A stretch of 64,000 nt of DNA. Origin: Stenotrophomonas maltophilia. GTDB lineage: Bacteria > Pseudomonadota > Gammaproteobacteria > Xanthomonadales > Xanthomonadaceae. A program made the translations under genes and the position numbers. This document shows positions 54,762 to 63,111 of this stretch, in pieces. Position 1 is the stretch's first letter. Each line of letters begins with the position of its first letter. The notes below the pieces were generated by a model, which saw only the letters and a list, made by a program, of their open reading frames with translations, searched no databases and was not told where the DNA came from. The stretch covers positions 1,178,001 to 1,242,000 of the forward strand of contig NZ_CP037858.1 of NCBI RefSeq assembly GCF_006974125.1, read 5' to 3'.

Positions 54762-56096
54762 TCAGCGCTTTTCGAACACCGCGATGCTTTCCACGTGCGC
54801 GGTGTGCGGGAACATGTCCATGGCGCCGGCACTGACCAGGGTGAAGCCCTGTTCGTTGACCAGGTAGCCGGCATCGCGTGCCAGGGAGCCCGGATGGCAG
54901 CTGACATAGACGATGCGCTTGAACTGCTTCAGCGGCAGCTGCTGCAGCACTTCGATCGCGCCCGAACGCGGCGGGTCCAGCAGCAGCTTGTCGAAGCCCT
55001 GGCGCATCCACGGGGTGCTGCGCTGGTCCTGGGTCAGGTCGGCGCTGAAGAACTGCGCGTTGGCCAGGCCATTGCGCTCGGCATTCTCACGGGCACGCGC
55101 GACCAGGCCGGCATCACCTTCCACACCGACCACTTCGCGCACGCGGCGCGCCAGCGGCAGGGTGAAGTTGCCCAGGCCGCAGAACAGGTCCAGCACGCGT
55201 TCTTCCTCACCCGGTTCGAGCAGGTCGAGGGCGTGGGCGATCATCTTCTCGTTGAGCTTGGCGTTGACCTGGATGAAGTCCAGCGGGCGGAACGCCAGTT
55301 CGACATCCCACGGCGCCAGCCGGAACGACAGCGGCACGCCCTGCCCGTCCAGCGGCTGCACGGTATCCACGCCACCGGACTGCAGGTAGATCACAAAGCC
55401 ATGCTGCTGACCAAAGGCGGCCCAGGCGGCGCGGTCGGCATCGCTGAGCGGCTGCAGGTGGCGCACGGTCAGCACCACGGCCTGGTCACCTGCGATGAAC
55501 TCGATCTGCGGGATGTCGCGCTTGCCATCGAGCGATTCGATGAAGGACGACAAGGCCTCGACCTTGGTGCCGATTTCCGGGATCACGGTCAGGCACTGGC
55601 TGAGGTCGGCGACGAAACGTGGGTCCTGTTCACGGAAGCCGACCAGGGTCTTGTCCTTCTTTTCGACCCGACGCACCGAGAACCGGCCCTTGCGGCGGTA
55701 GCCCCAGCTCTCGCCGACCAGCGGCGCCAGCACGGCACCCGGCTTCACGTGGCCGATGCGCTCCAGGTTGTCCATCAGCACGCGCTGCTTGGCGACGATC
55801 TGCTGGTCTTCGTCCAGGTGCTGCAGCACGCAGCCGGCGCAGGTGCCGAAGTGGGGGCACTTCGGGGTCACGCGCTGCGGCGAGGCCTGCAGCACTTCCA
55901 CCGTGCGCGCTTCGTCGAAATGGCGGCTGCGGGCGGTCTGTTCGGCCATGACCACCTCACCCGGCAGCGCGCCGCTGACGAAGGTGACCTTGCCGCCCTC
56001 GCCTTCACGGCGGGCGACGCCGCGACCATCATGGCTGAGGTCGAGGATCTCGGTCTGGAACGGGGTACGGTCGATGCGGGAGCGGGATCGGGCCAC
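54762..56096 (-). CDS. rlmD: 23S rRNA (uracil-C5)-methyltransferase RlmD
   Basis: A 444-residue RNA m5U methyltransferase acting on 23S rRNA U1939. The N-terminal TRAM domain is followed by an iron-sulfur Cys set (CPHFGTCAGCVLQH). The SAM motif is LDLFCGLGNFTLPLA, the catalytic Cys is in VYVSCHPGSLARDAGYL, and LLLDPPRSGA is the DPPR motif. Start GTG at 56096 (VARSRSRIDRTPFQTEIL); no suitable ATG exists and the frame extends further upstream without being real. It is divergent from the REC-Hpt gene. Confidence 0.94.
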   Translation of the reverse strand: MARSRSRIDRTPFQTEILDLSHDGRGVARREGEGGKVTFVSGALPGEVVMAEQTARSRHFDEARTVEVLQASPQRVTPKCPHFGTCAGCVLQHLDEDQQIVAKQRVLMDNLERIGHVKPGAVLAPLVGESWGYRRKGRFSVRRVEKKDKTLVGFREQDPRFVADLSQCLTVIPEIGTKVEALSSFIESLDGKRDIPQIEFIAGDQAVVLTVRHLQPLSDADRAAWAAFGQQHGFVIYLQSGGVDTVQPLDGQGVPLSFRLAPWDVELAFRPLDFIQVNAKLNEKMIAHALDLLEPGEEERVLDLFCGLGNFTLPLARRVREVVGVEGDAGLVARARENAERNGLANAQFFSADLTQDQRSTPWMRQGFDKLLLDPPRSGAIEVLQQLPLKQFKRIVYVSCHPGSLARDAGYLVNEQGFTLVSAGAMDMFPHTAHVESIAVFEKR

Positions 56097-56223
56097 GTGG
56101 CAACAGGCTGCGGGCAAAAATGGGGGCGTATTGTCGCAGATCCTGACCGGCAGGGTCCGGACCCGCTTGCGCCCGCCGCCGCCGTGCTTGATGATTGCAA
56201 CAGCTGACATGGAGGCAGCCCTG

Positions 56224-56952
56224 ATGCAGATGACCCCGCGGGCCAGCCGGCCCCGCTTCCTGCTTGTCGAGGACGACATCATCAGCCGCGGTTTTTTCAA
56301 AGCGGCGTTGGAAACGTTACCGGCGGACGTGGACACCGCAGACTCATTGGCCAGTGCGCTGGCCAGCGCCGAGCCCGGCGCGCATGACCTGTGGCTGATC
56401 GACGTCAACCTGCCGGACGGCAACGGCGCGCAGCTGCTGCGTGAACTGCGCCGTTCGCACCCCGATACCCCGGCGCTGGCCCATACGGCCGATGGCGACA
56501 CCTCCATTCATGCCCGCCTGCGCGAAGCCGGCTTCAGCGACACGCTGGTCAAGCCGCTGGGCCGCGACCAGCCGCTGAAGGCCGTGCGCCGCGCACTGGT
56601 GAACAGCCCGGCGGGAATCTTCGTTGCCCCGGCTCCGGCAGCGGTCGAGCTGCAGGTGCAGGACTGGGACGAGACCGCGGCACTGGCCGCGCTCAATGGC
56701 CAGCGCAATCACCTGATCGCCCTGCGCGAGCTGTTCCTGGCCGAGCTGCCGGGGGTGCGAGACGCAGTCGAGCAGGCGGTGGACCAGCATGACGAGCGCC
56801 AGCTGCGCAGCCAGTTGCATCGGCTGCAGGCGAGCTGCGGCTTCGTGGGGGCAGCACGGTTGGGACGGGCGGTGCGCCAGTTGCATCATGCGCCGGAATC
56901 CGGGCAGGCCCAGGCTGGGTTCCGCGCTGCGGTGGCTGCCCTGCTGCATTGA
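56224..56952 (+). CDS. Receiver-Hpt fusion protein
   Basis: A 242-residue phosphorelay protein. The N-terminal receiver domain has the acid pair EDD (Glu16-Asp18), phospho-acceptor Asp60 (LIDVNLPDG), Thr88 and Lys110 (LVKPLG). The C-terminal histidine-phosphotransfer domain holds His199 in SQLHRLQASCGFVGAARLG, the usual Hpt pattern with Gln in place of Lys. No histidine kinase or output regulator lies nearby, so it is an orphan. GGAGG upstream of the ATG at 56224 decides the start. Confidence 0.88.
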   Translation: MQMTPRASRPRFLLVEDDIISRGFFKAALETLPADVDTADSLASALASAEPGAHDLWLIDVNLPDGNGAQLLRELRRSHPDTPALAHTADGDTSIHARLREAGFSDTLVKPLGRDQPLKAVRRALVNSPAGIFVAPAPAAVELQVQDWDETAALAALNGQRNHLIALRELFLAELPGVRDAVEQAVDQHDERQLRSQLHRLQASCGFVGAARLGRAVRQLHHAPESGQAQAGFRAAVAALLH

Positions 56953-56962
56953 GGGTTGGTCG

Positions 56963-57242
56963 GCAGGGCTGCGCCCTGCACCCGCAGAGGCTTCAAACCA
57001 AGGCAACGGCAACAGCAAAAGCTGGCATTCCGTAGGTTGGCGGGGCGGTGTCGGAGTGCGGGGACGCCGTGAACCCCGCTCCGCGGTCCGGCCCAGCCGC
57101 TGGCGACTGTGCGTTCGGGCGCTTGCGAAGCAGTGCTTCGCAAGCAAAGCGCCCTCACCCATGGGGGCTTGTCAGCCGCATCCATGCGGCTGACACCCCG
57201 CACTCCGACACCGCCCCACCTCTGACAGTTTTCCGCGATCGG
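56963..57242 (-). repeat. Large palindromic element, copy E, with loop insertion
   Basis: The outer stem pairs 57039-57063 with 57196-57220 (24 of 25). The inner hairpin is AGCCGCAT/ATGCGGCT. Compared with the other copies an extra block of about 85 bases is inserted in the second hairpin (around 57076-57160), containing its own hairpin GCTTGCGAAG/CTTCGCAAGC. The end palindrome GCAGGGCTGCGCCCTGC is at 56963-56979. Copies E and F, one SMAG and one GGATCC palindrome fill the gap 56953-57552; I see nothing else there. Confidence 0.85.
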
Positions 57243-57266
57243 GTAAATCCACGCCATGCGTGGATG
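57243..57266. repeat. SMAG-like palindrome
   Basis: GTAAATCCACGCCATGCGTG and the following GATG form a hairpin. It is the subtype found at 34673-34694 and 37402-37425, abutting the end of copy E. Confidence 0.75.
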
Positions 57267-57294
57267 AATCTCGGTCAGATATCGAAATCAATCA

Positions 57295-57335
57295 GGGGTC
57301 GGATCCGTTTTCCGGAGGAAAACGGATCCGACCCC
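57295..57335. repeat. GGATCC-type palindrome, second copy
   Basis: GGGGTCGGATCCGTTTTCC and GGAAAACGGATCCGACCCC pair perfectly around a short loop. It has the same layout as 21309-21347, but several stem pairs are exchanged in both arms. Confidence 0.82.
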
Positions 57336-57340
57336 ATGCA

Positions 57341-57542
57341 ATTCCGACAGCTCGCAAGAATCTGTCGAAGGCGGGGTGGGTCCGGTTGAGGGGGCGTGAG
57401 CCGCATGGATGCGGCGACCGAGCTTACATGGACGTACTTGCAGCGTCCCCCTCAACCGGACCCATCCCGCCATCCCACGGAATGCATGCTGTTGCTGTCG
57501 CTGTCGCTTTGGCCTCGGCAGGTGCAGGGCTGCAGGCCCTGC
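57341..57542 (+). repeat. Large palindromic element, copy F
   Basis: The outer stem pairs 57370-57394 with 57447-57471 (24 of 25; the mismatch is G opposite A). Inner hairpins are AGCCGCAT/ATGCGGC and TAC/GTA. The left flank ATTCCGACAG...CTGTCGAAGG and the end palindrome GCAGGGCTGCAGGCCCTGC match the layout of copy A. It ends ten bases from the recO stop. Confidence 0.85.
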
Positions 57543-57552
57543 CGGACACCCC

Positions 57553-58272
57553 CTACCTGCGGGGCGCGAGCTGCTCGAGCATTTCCCAGGACTTCAGGCC
57601 GCGCGGCCCGAGGTGATGGGCCAGCACCCGCCGCATCGGCAGGCGCAGGCTGGCCAGGTCAGCGGCATCGGGCTCTTCGTCGGCCGCCAACGCCAGCAGC
57701 GCCGAGCCAGTGGCCGCCGCCCGGCGTTCCCCACCGCGCTCGCTCAGCAGGCGCTGCGCGCCTTCCTGCGGATCCAGTTCGTAACGTGCCGCCGGGTCGA
57801 TCGGCTGGCCGTCGCTGGCACTGTCCAGTTCGAAACCCAGGCCCAGTGCGGTCAGCAGCTCACGCTCGAAACGACGCAGCGTCCAGGCCAGGCCGGCACC
57901 GACCGCCAGCCGCGCGCGCGCTTCGCCATAGGCCAGATACAACTCGGGCAACGGGTCCTGGCGGGGCGCCAGGCGCAGGGTCAGTTCACTCAGGTAGAAG
58001 CCGGCCAGCATCGCCTGGCCGACCAGCCTGGGTGCCGCATCCAGCGCTTCGGCGCCGCGCAGCTGGGCCAGTTCACCGCGCTGCTGGGCACTGAAGCGGA
58101 TCCACTGCAATGGCTGCAGGGCAGCACGCAGCACCTGCCCCTTCGCCGTTGACACACCACGTGCGAGCAGGCCGATGCGGCCATGCTGCGCGCTCAACAC
58201 TTCGACCAGCAGGCTGGTCTCGCGGTAGGCCCGTGCATGCAGCACGAAGCCGGTGTCGTCCTCGATCATCAT
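57553..58272 (-). CDS. recO: DNA repair protein RecO
   Basis: A 239-residue RecO, which loads RecA on gapped DNA and anneals strands with RecR. The N-terminal OB fold is seen in [31 protein letters not shown], with the following helical bundle ([27 protein letters not shown]). The zinc motif of some RecO proteins is absent here, as in most gammaproteobacteria. The start is ATG at 58272 or the next codon 58269. It is the end gene of the lepA-lepB-DUF4845-rnc-era-recO operon. Confidence 0.95.
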   Translation of the reverse strand: MMIEDDTGFVLHARAYRETSLLVEVLSAQHGRIGLLARGVSTAKGQVLRAALQPLQWIRFSAQQRGELAQLRGAEALDAAPRLVGQAMLAGFYLSELTLRLAPRQDPLPELYLAYGEARARLAVGAGLAWTLRRFERELLTALGLGFELDSASDGQPIDPAARYELDPQEGAQRLLSERGGERRAAATGSALLALAADEEPDAADLASLRLPMRRVLAHHLGPRGLKSWEMLEQLAPRR

Positions 58273-58290
58273 CGAAGCGACCGCAACGGC

Positions 58291-59187
58291 TTACTCGTAA
58301 CCGAAGGCCTTCAGCGCGGCCTCGTCATCGGACCAGCCTTCACGCACGCGCACCCAGGTCTCCAGGAACACCTTGGCCCCGAACAGACGCTCCATCTGCA
58401 GGCGGGACTTGGCGCCGATCTCCTTGAGGCGGGCGCCGCCCTTGCCGATCACGATGGCCTTCTGGCCTTCGCGCTCGACCCAGATCACCGCACCGATGCG
58501 CAGCAGGTTGCCGTCCTCGGTGAACCGCTCGATCTCAACGGTGGTGGCGTAGGGCAGCTCTTCGCCAAGCTGGCGCATCAACTGCTCACGTACCAGTTCG
58601 CCGGCCAGGAAACGCTGGCTGCGGTCGGTGATCTCGTCCTCGCCGAACATCGGCGGCGCTTCCGGCAGCAGCTTCAGCACGTCGCGCACCAGCGCTTCCA
58701 GGCCGTTGCGCTTCTGCGCCGAGATCGGATGCACGGCGGCAAAATCACGGCCCTCGGTCACCTGCTGCAGGAACGGCAGCAGCGCGCCCTTTTCCTTCAG
58801 ACGGTCGATCTTGTTGACCACCAGCACCACCGGAATGCCGGCGTCGCGCAGCACATTGAAGGCCAGGCTGTCTTCTTCATCCCAGCGACCGGCCTCGATC
58901 ACCAGCAGGCCAGCATCGACGCCCTCCAGCGAGCCACGCGCGGCACGGTTCATCACCCGGTTCATCGCCCGCTTCTGCACCTTGTGCAGGCCGGGGGTAT
59001 CAACCAGCACCAGCTGGCCTTCCGGGTAGGTGGCGATGCCCAGCAGGCGATGACGCGTGGTCTGCGGGCGGTTGGAAACGATGCTGACCTTCGCACCGAC
59101 CAAGGCATTGGTCAGGGTCGATTTGCCCACGTTCGGGCGGCCGATGACGGCCACGCTGCCGCAATGATGAGGGGTTTGTTCGCTCAC
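58291..59187 (-). CDS. era: GTPase Era
   Basis: A 298-residue ribosome-assembly GTPase. G1 is [10 protein letters not shown]3 DTPGL, G4 NKID, and the C-terminal KH domain contains [17 protein letters not shown], binding the 16S rRNA 3' end. The start is GTG at 59187, whose codon overlaps the TGA of rnc (GTGA), a coupled pair. The length matches Era. recO follows after 18 bp. Confidence 0.97.
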   Translation of the reverse strand: MSEQTPHHCGSVAVIGRPNVGKSTLTNALVGAKVSIVSNRPQTTRHRLLGIATYPEGQLVLVDTPGLHKVQKRAMNRVMNRAARGSLEGVDAGLLVIEAGRWDEEDSLAFNVLRDAGIPVVLVVNKIDRLKEKGALLPFLQQVTEGRDFAAVHPISAQKRNGLEALVRDVLKLLPEAPPMFGEDEITDRSQRFLAGELVREQLMRQLGEELPYATTVEIERFTEDGNLLRIGAVIWVEREGQKAIVIGKGGARLKEIGAKSRLQMERLFGAKVFLETWVRVREGWSDDEAALKAFGYE

Positions 59188-59864
59188 TTGGAATCCAGTT
59201 GTTCTAGGACGGCCGCAGCCGCCTGTTGTTCGGCAAGCCGCCGCGAGGCGCCTTCGCCCTCGGTGCTGGCAGCCGGGTCGGCTACGTTGCAGCGTACCCG
59301 GAAGTGCTTGGCGTGGTCGTCACCGGATTCTGACACCAGTTCATACTGCGGCAACGCCTTCTGTCGGGCCTGCAGCCATTCCTGCAGGCGGGTCTTGGGG
59401 TCCTTCTCGGGCCGGCCGGAGGCCGGGAGTGCCTCGATCGATGCGCTGAACCAGGGCAGTACCACCGCCCGGCAGGCCTCGAAGCCGGCATCCAGGTAGA
59501 TCGCAGCCACCACGGCTTCCACCGCGTCGGCCAGGATCGAGTCGCGGCGATGACCGCCGGACTTCATTTCGCCCGGGCCCAGGGTCAGCCGCTCGCCCAG
59601 TTCCAGGCTGCGCCCGATCACCGCCAGCGCGCCTTCACGCACCAGCTCGGCACGGGCACGGGTCATCGCCCCTTCGTCAGCCTTGGGCCAGCGTCGGTAC
59701 AACGCCTCGGCCGCCATCATGTTGACGATGCTGTCGCCGAGGAATTCCAGGCGCTCGTTGTGCGGCGCACCGGCACTGCGATGCGTCAGCGCCTGCTTGA
59801 GCAGGGCCGGATCGCTGAAGGCATGACCAATCAGGTCGCCACGTTGGATGAATTTACTGGGCAC
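59184..59864 (-). CDS. rnc: Ribonuclease III
   Basis: A 226-residue double-strand-specific ribonuclease that processes rRNA and structured mRNAs. The signature [21 protein letters not shown] is intact with its catalytic acids, and the second acidic site [15 protein letters not shown]. The C-terminal dsRNA-binding domain starts at about [23 protein letters not shown] at 59864 is the likely start and overlaps the end of the DUF4845 gene by 11 bases. A natural substrate could be the long hairpins described in this window, which is speculation. Confidence 0.97.
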   Translation of the reverse strand: MPSKFIQRGDLIGHAFSDPALLKQALTHRSAGAPHNERLEFLGDSIVNMMAAEALYRRWPKADEGAMTRARAELVREGALAVIGRSLELGERLTLGPGEMKSGGHRRDSILADAVEAVVAAIYLDAGFEACRAVVLPWFSASIEALPASGRPEKDPKTRLQEWLQARQKALPQYELVSESGDDHAKHFRVRCNVADPAASTEGEGASRRLAEQQAAAAVLEQLDSK

Positions 59865-60237
59865 CGCTTCGTGTCAGGTCCTGGGAAGAATCGAATTTGC
59901 CAACCACATCGAGATTGCCGATCAGCTGACGGCGCACTTCGTAGTTGACCTTGAGGGTCCAGCCATTGTCGCGGCGATCGAACTTCACGTTGGCCGGCTT
60001 CACATTGTCCGAGTAGTTGATGTACAGGCGCTTGAAGAACAGGTCCTGGATCCGCGACGGCTCCATGCTGCCCACGCCCGGCTCGTTGGCCAGGCTCTTC
60101 ATCGCCGAGCGCACGGCGTAGTACTCCTGGTACATCGGGAACAGCTTCATGCCGATGTAGAGGAAGAAACCGACCACGATCAGGACCGTCAGGAACGAGG
60201 TCAGGGTCATGCCGCGCTGCGCGTTCATCGTCTTCAT
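59854..60237 (-). CDS. DUF4845 family membrane protein
   Basis: A 127-residue protein with one membrane helix (residues about 8-30, [21 protein letters not shown]) preceded by a short cytoplasmic N-terminus; the rest is periplasmic. RGMTLTSFL resembles a type IV pilin-like leader. DUF4845 proteins are conserved between lepB and rnc in many gammaproteobacteria, function unknown. GGGGAGAACGC supports the ATG at 60237. It runs 11 bases into rnc. Confidence 0.92.
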   Translation of the reverse strand: MKTMNAQRGMTLTSFLTVLIVVGFFLYIGMKLFPMYQEYYAVRSAMKSLANEPGVGSMEPSRIQDLFFKRLYINYSDNVKPANVKFDRRDNGWTLKVNYEVRRQLIGNLDVVGKFDSSQDLTRSGAQ

Positions 60238-60289
60238 TGCGTTCTCCCCAGATACGCGTTGGATGTGAAAATACTCAGTTGCCGCCCGG

Positions 60290-61084
60290 TCAGTTGATGC
60301 TCGAGCCGATCCGCGACGGCTCGAAGCCATCCTTGCAGAACCAGCCCTGGCAGTTCAGCCAGATCAGGAACGCCTTGCCGCGCAGGTTCTCTTCCGGCAG
60401 CAGGCCCCAGAAACGGCCATCGTCGCTGTTGTCACGGTTGTCGCCCATCACCAGGTACTTGCCGGCCGGCACGGTCCACTGGCCCTGGCCACGCGGGTAG
60501 TCGGTCTCCAGCACGGTGTGGGTGCGGCCCGGCAGGTGCTCGACCAGCAGGTTGGCGCCTTCGCCCTGGCCCTTGTGGCCGGCGTAGATGCCCTTGTTGT
60601 CGTACTTCAACGGCTCGCCATTGAGGGTCACGCCGTCGCCTTCGAAGACCACGGTGTCACCCGGCACGCCGATCACGCGCTTGATGAAGTTCTCGCCCTT
60701 GGCCGGGTCGTTGTCGCTGTGGCCGGGGAAGTGGAACACCACCACGTCGCCACGCGAGGGCTCGCCGAACGGCACGATCTTGGTGTTGCTGATCGGCAGG
60801 CGCAGGCCGTAGGAGAACTTGTTGACCAGGATGAAGTCGCCGATCAGCAGGTTCGGCATCATCGAGCTGGACGGGATCTTGTACGGTTCGGCAATGAAGC
60901 TGCGCACGATCAGCACGATCGCCAGCACCGGGAAGAACGCACGCGAGTAATCCACCAGCACCGGCTCGGAATCGAGCAGGCCGGCGCGCTGGGCGCGACG
61001 CTTGGCGAGGTAAAGCTTGTCCGCAAGCAGGATCAGGCCTGAGGCCAGGGTCAGCACGACCAGGAGGATCTCAAACAGTTTCAT
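60290..61084 (-). CDS. lepB: Signal peptidase I
   Basis: A 264-residue type I signal peptidase that cuts exported preproteins. Two N-terminal helices (residues about 4-20 and 50-64) anchor it. The catalytic Ser is in PSSSMMPNLLIGD, and the catalytic Lys in FIKRVIGVPGD. GDNRDNSDDGRFWG is the usual box E. The length is shorter than E. coli LepB (324), typical of this family. It follows lepA by 54 bases. Confidence 0.96.
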   Translation of the reverse strand: MKLFEILLVVLTLASGLILLADKLYLAKRRAQRAGLLDSEPVLVDYSRAFFPVLAIVLIVRSFIAEPYKIPSSSMMPNLLIGDFILVNKFSYGLRLPISNTKIVPFGEPSRGDVVVFHFPGHSDNDPAKGENFIKRVIGVPGDTVVFEGDGVTLNGEPLKYDNKGIYAGHKGQGEGANLLVEHLPGRTHTVLETDYPRGQGQWTVPAGKYLVMGDNRDNSDDGRFWGLLPEENLRGKAFLIWLNCQGWFCKDGFEPSRIGSSIN

Positions 61085-61138
61085 TCAGGGTCCTTTGCAA
61101 CGTCACCGGACGACCGGCCCCGCAGGGCCGGTGCGGGA

Positions 61139-62947
61139 TTACTTGTTGTCCATCTGCAGCACGGCCAGGAACGCTTCCTGCGGGATCTCCACACGACCGA
61201 CCTGCTTCATGCGCTTCTTGCCTTCCTTCTGCTTTTCCAGAAGCTTCTTCTTGCGCGAAACGTCGCCACCATAGCACTTGGCCAGCACGTTCTTGCGCAT
61301 GGCCTTGACCGTGGTACGGGCGATGATCTGCGAGCCGACCGCCGCCTGGATGGCGACGTCGAACATCTGGCGCGGAATCAGGTCCTTCATCTTCTCGCAC
61401 AGCTCGCGGCCACGGCGGTCGGCATGGCTGCGGTGCACGATCAGCGACAGCGCGTCGACCTTGTCGCCGTTGATCAGCACATCCACGCGCACGAACGGGC
61501 CGGCGTCAAAGCGCACGAAGTGGTAGTCCAGCGAGGCATAGCCACGGCTGACCGACTTCAGCTTGTCGAAGAAGTCCAGCACCACCTCGGCCATCGGCAG
61601 TTCATAGCTGATCTGCACCTGGCTGCCCAGGTAGTTGATGCCGATCTGGCTGCCGCGCTTTTCTTCGCACAGCTTGATGATGTTGCCGATGTACTCCTCG
61701 GGAGTGAGCACGTTGGCACGGATGATCGGCTCGCGGATCTCCTCGACCTGGTTCACCGGCGGCAGCTTGGCCGGGTTGTCCATGTTGATGATCGAGCCAT
61801 CGGTCTTCAGGACTTCATACACCACCGTCGGCGCGGTGCTGATCAGGTCCAGGTTGTATTCGCGCTCCAGGCGCTCCTGCACGATCTCCATGTGCAGCAT
61901 GCCGAGGAAGCCGCAGCGGAAGCCGAAACCCATCGCCTCGGAGCTTTCCGGCTCGAAGCGCAGCGCGGCATCGTTCAGGCGCAGCTTGTCCAGCGCTTCG
62001 CGCAGGTCCGGGTAATCCTCGGCATCGACCGGGAACAGGCCGGCGAACACGCGCGGCTGCATTTCCTGGAAACCCGGCAGCGGCTTTGGTGCCGGGTCGC
62101 CGGCCAGGGTCAGGGTGTCGCCAACCGGCGCGCCGTGCACGTCCTTGATGCTGGCGGTGACCCAGCCCACTTCACCGGCACGCAGCGCCGGCAGCACTTT
62201 CCGCTTCGGCGTGAACACGCCGACGTTGTCGACCTGGTGGTTGCGGCCGGTGGACATCACCTGCAGCTTGTCACCGGCCTTGATCTCGCCCTGCATCACG
62301 CGCACCAGCGAGACCACGCCCAGGTAGTTGTCGAACCAGGAGTCGATGATCAGCGCCTGCAGCTTCTCGGTGTCGCGCGGCGCCGGCGGCGGAATGCGAT
62401 GCACGATTGCTTCCAGCACGTCCTGCACGTTCAGGCCGGTCTTGGCGCTGACCGGCACGGCGTCGGACGCGTCGATGCCGATCACGGCCTCGATCTCGGC
62501 CTTGGCACACTCGATGTCGGCGGTCGGCAGGTCGATCTTGTTGATCACCGGCACCACTTCCAGGCCCTGCTCCACCGCGGTGTAGCAGTTGGCCACCGAC
62601 TGCGCTTCCACGCCCTGGGCCGCATCGACCACCAGCAGCGCGCCTTCGCAGGCGGCCAGCGAGCGGCTGACTTCATAGGAGAAGTCGACGTGGCCGGGGG
62701 TGTCGATGAAGTTCAGATGGTAGGTCTGCCCGTCCTTGGCCAGGTACGGCAGCGACACCGACTGCGCCTTGATCGTGATGCCACGCTCGCGCTCGATCGG
62801 GTTGGAGTCGAGCACCTGCGCTTCCATCTCGCGGGCCTGCAGGCCACCACAAAGCTGGATGATGCGGTCGGCCAGCGTGGACTTGCCGTGGTCGACATGG
62901 GCGATGATGGAGAAGTTGCGGATGTTCCGCATCGAATCAGAAGACAT
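61139..62947 (-). CDS. lepA: Elongation factor 4 (LepA)
   Basis: A 602-residue translational GTPase that back-translocates or helps the ribosome in stress. G1 is [10 protein letters not shown]2 includes RERGITI, G3 DTPGHVDF and G4 NKIDLP. The C-terminal LepA-specific part has [23 protein letters not shown] and the end [26 protein letters not shown]. An ATG at 62932 ([10 protein letters not shown]) is closer to the E. coli start; neither has a strong ribosome-binding site. It heads the operon to recO. Confidence 0.97.
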   Translation of the reverse strand: MSSDSMRNIRNFSIIAHVDHGKSTLADRIIQLCGGLQAREMEAQVLDSNPIERERGITIKAQSVSLPYLAKDGQTYHLNFIDTPGHVDFSYEVSRSLAACEGALLVVDAAQGVEAQSVANCYTAVEQGLEVVPVINKIDLPTADIECAKAEIEAVIGIDASDAVPVSAKTGLNVQDVLEAIVHRIPPPAPRDTEKLQALIIDSWFDNYLGVVSLVRVMQGEIKAGDKLQVMSTGRNHQVDNVGVFTPKRKVLPALRAGEVGWVTASIKDVHGAPVGDTLTLAGDPAPKPLPGFQEMQPRVFAGLFPVDAEDYPDLREALDKLRLNDAALRFEPESSEAMGFGFRCGFLGMLHMEIVQERLEREYNLDLISTAPTVVYEVLKTDGSIINMDNPAKLPPVNQVEEIREPIIRANVLTPEEYIGNIIKLCEEKRGSQIGINYLGSQVQISYELPMAEVVLDFFDKLKSVSRGYASLDYHFVRFDAGPFVRVDVLINGDKVDALSLIVHRSHADRRGRELCEKMKDLIPRQMFDVAIQAAVGSQIIARTTVKAMRKNVLAKCYGGDVSRKKKLLEKQKEGKKRMKQVGRVEIPQEAFLAVLQMDNK

Positions 62948-63046
62948 AGGTGGCGGCGGCGCGCGGCGTCGTCAGGGTAACGGTCGATTATCGCATGCCC
63001 GGCGCCCCACCGCGAAAGCGGCCTCATCAGGCCGGGCCCGGAATGG

Positions 63047-63074
63047 CCGAAGCCCCGCCAGGGCGGGGCTTCGG
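63047..63074. terminator. Hairpin between mucD and lepA
   Basis: CCGAAGCCCCGCC and GGCGGGGCTTCGG pair perfectly with a two-base loop. It lies 37 bases beyond the end of the DegP-family gene on the minus strand. There is no T run, so it may be an incomplete or structural terminator. Confidence 0.6.
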
Positions 63075-63111
63075 CGGCGGACAAGGGCCGCGGGGCGGCC
63101 CCGGGCGACCC

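Noticed and set aside
17202..57542. CRISPR array suggested by repeated short palindromes
   Set aside because: Repeats are irregularly spaced, differ in sequence and orientation, and no cas genes are present. They match REP-like and larger palindromic families.
59864..59874. Frameshift suspected where DUF4845 and rnc overlap by 11 bases
   Set aside because: Both frames are complete and of normal length; short overlaps with a GTG start are common in this operon.
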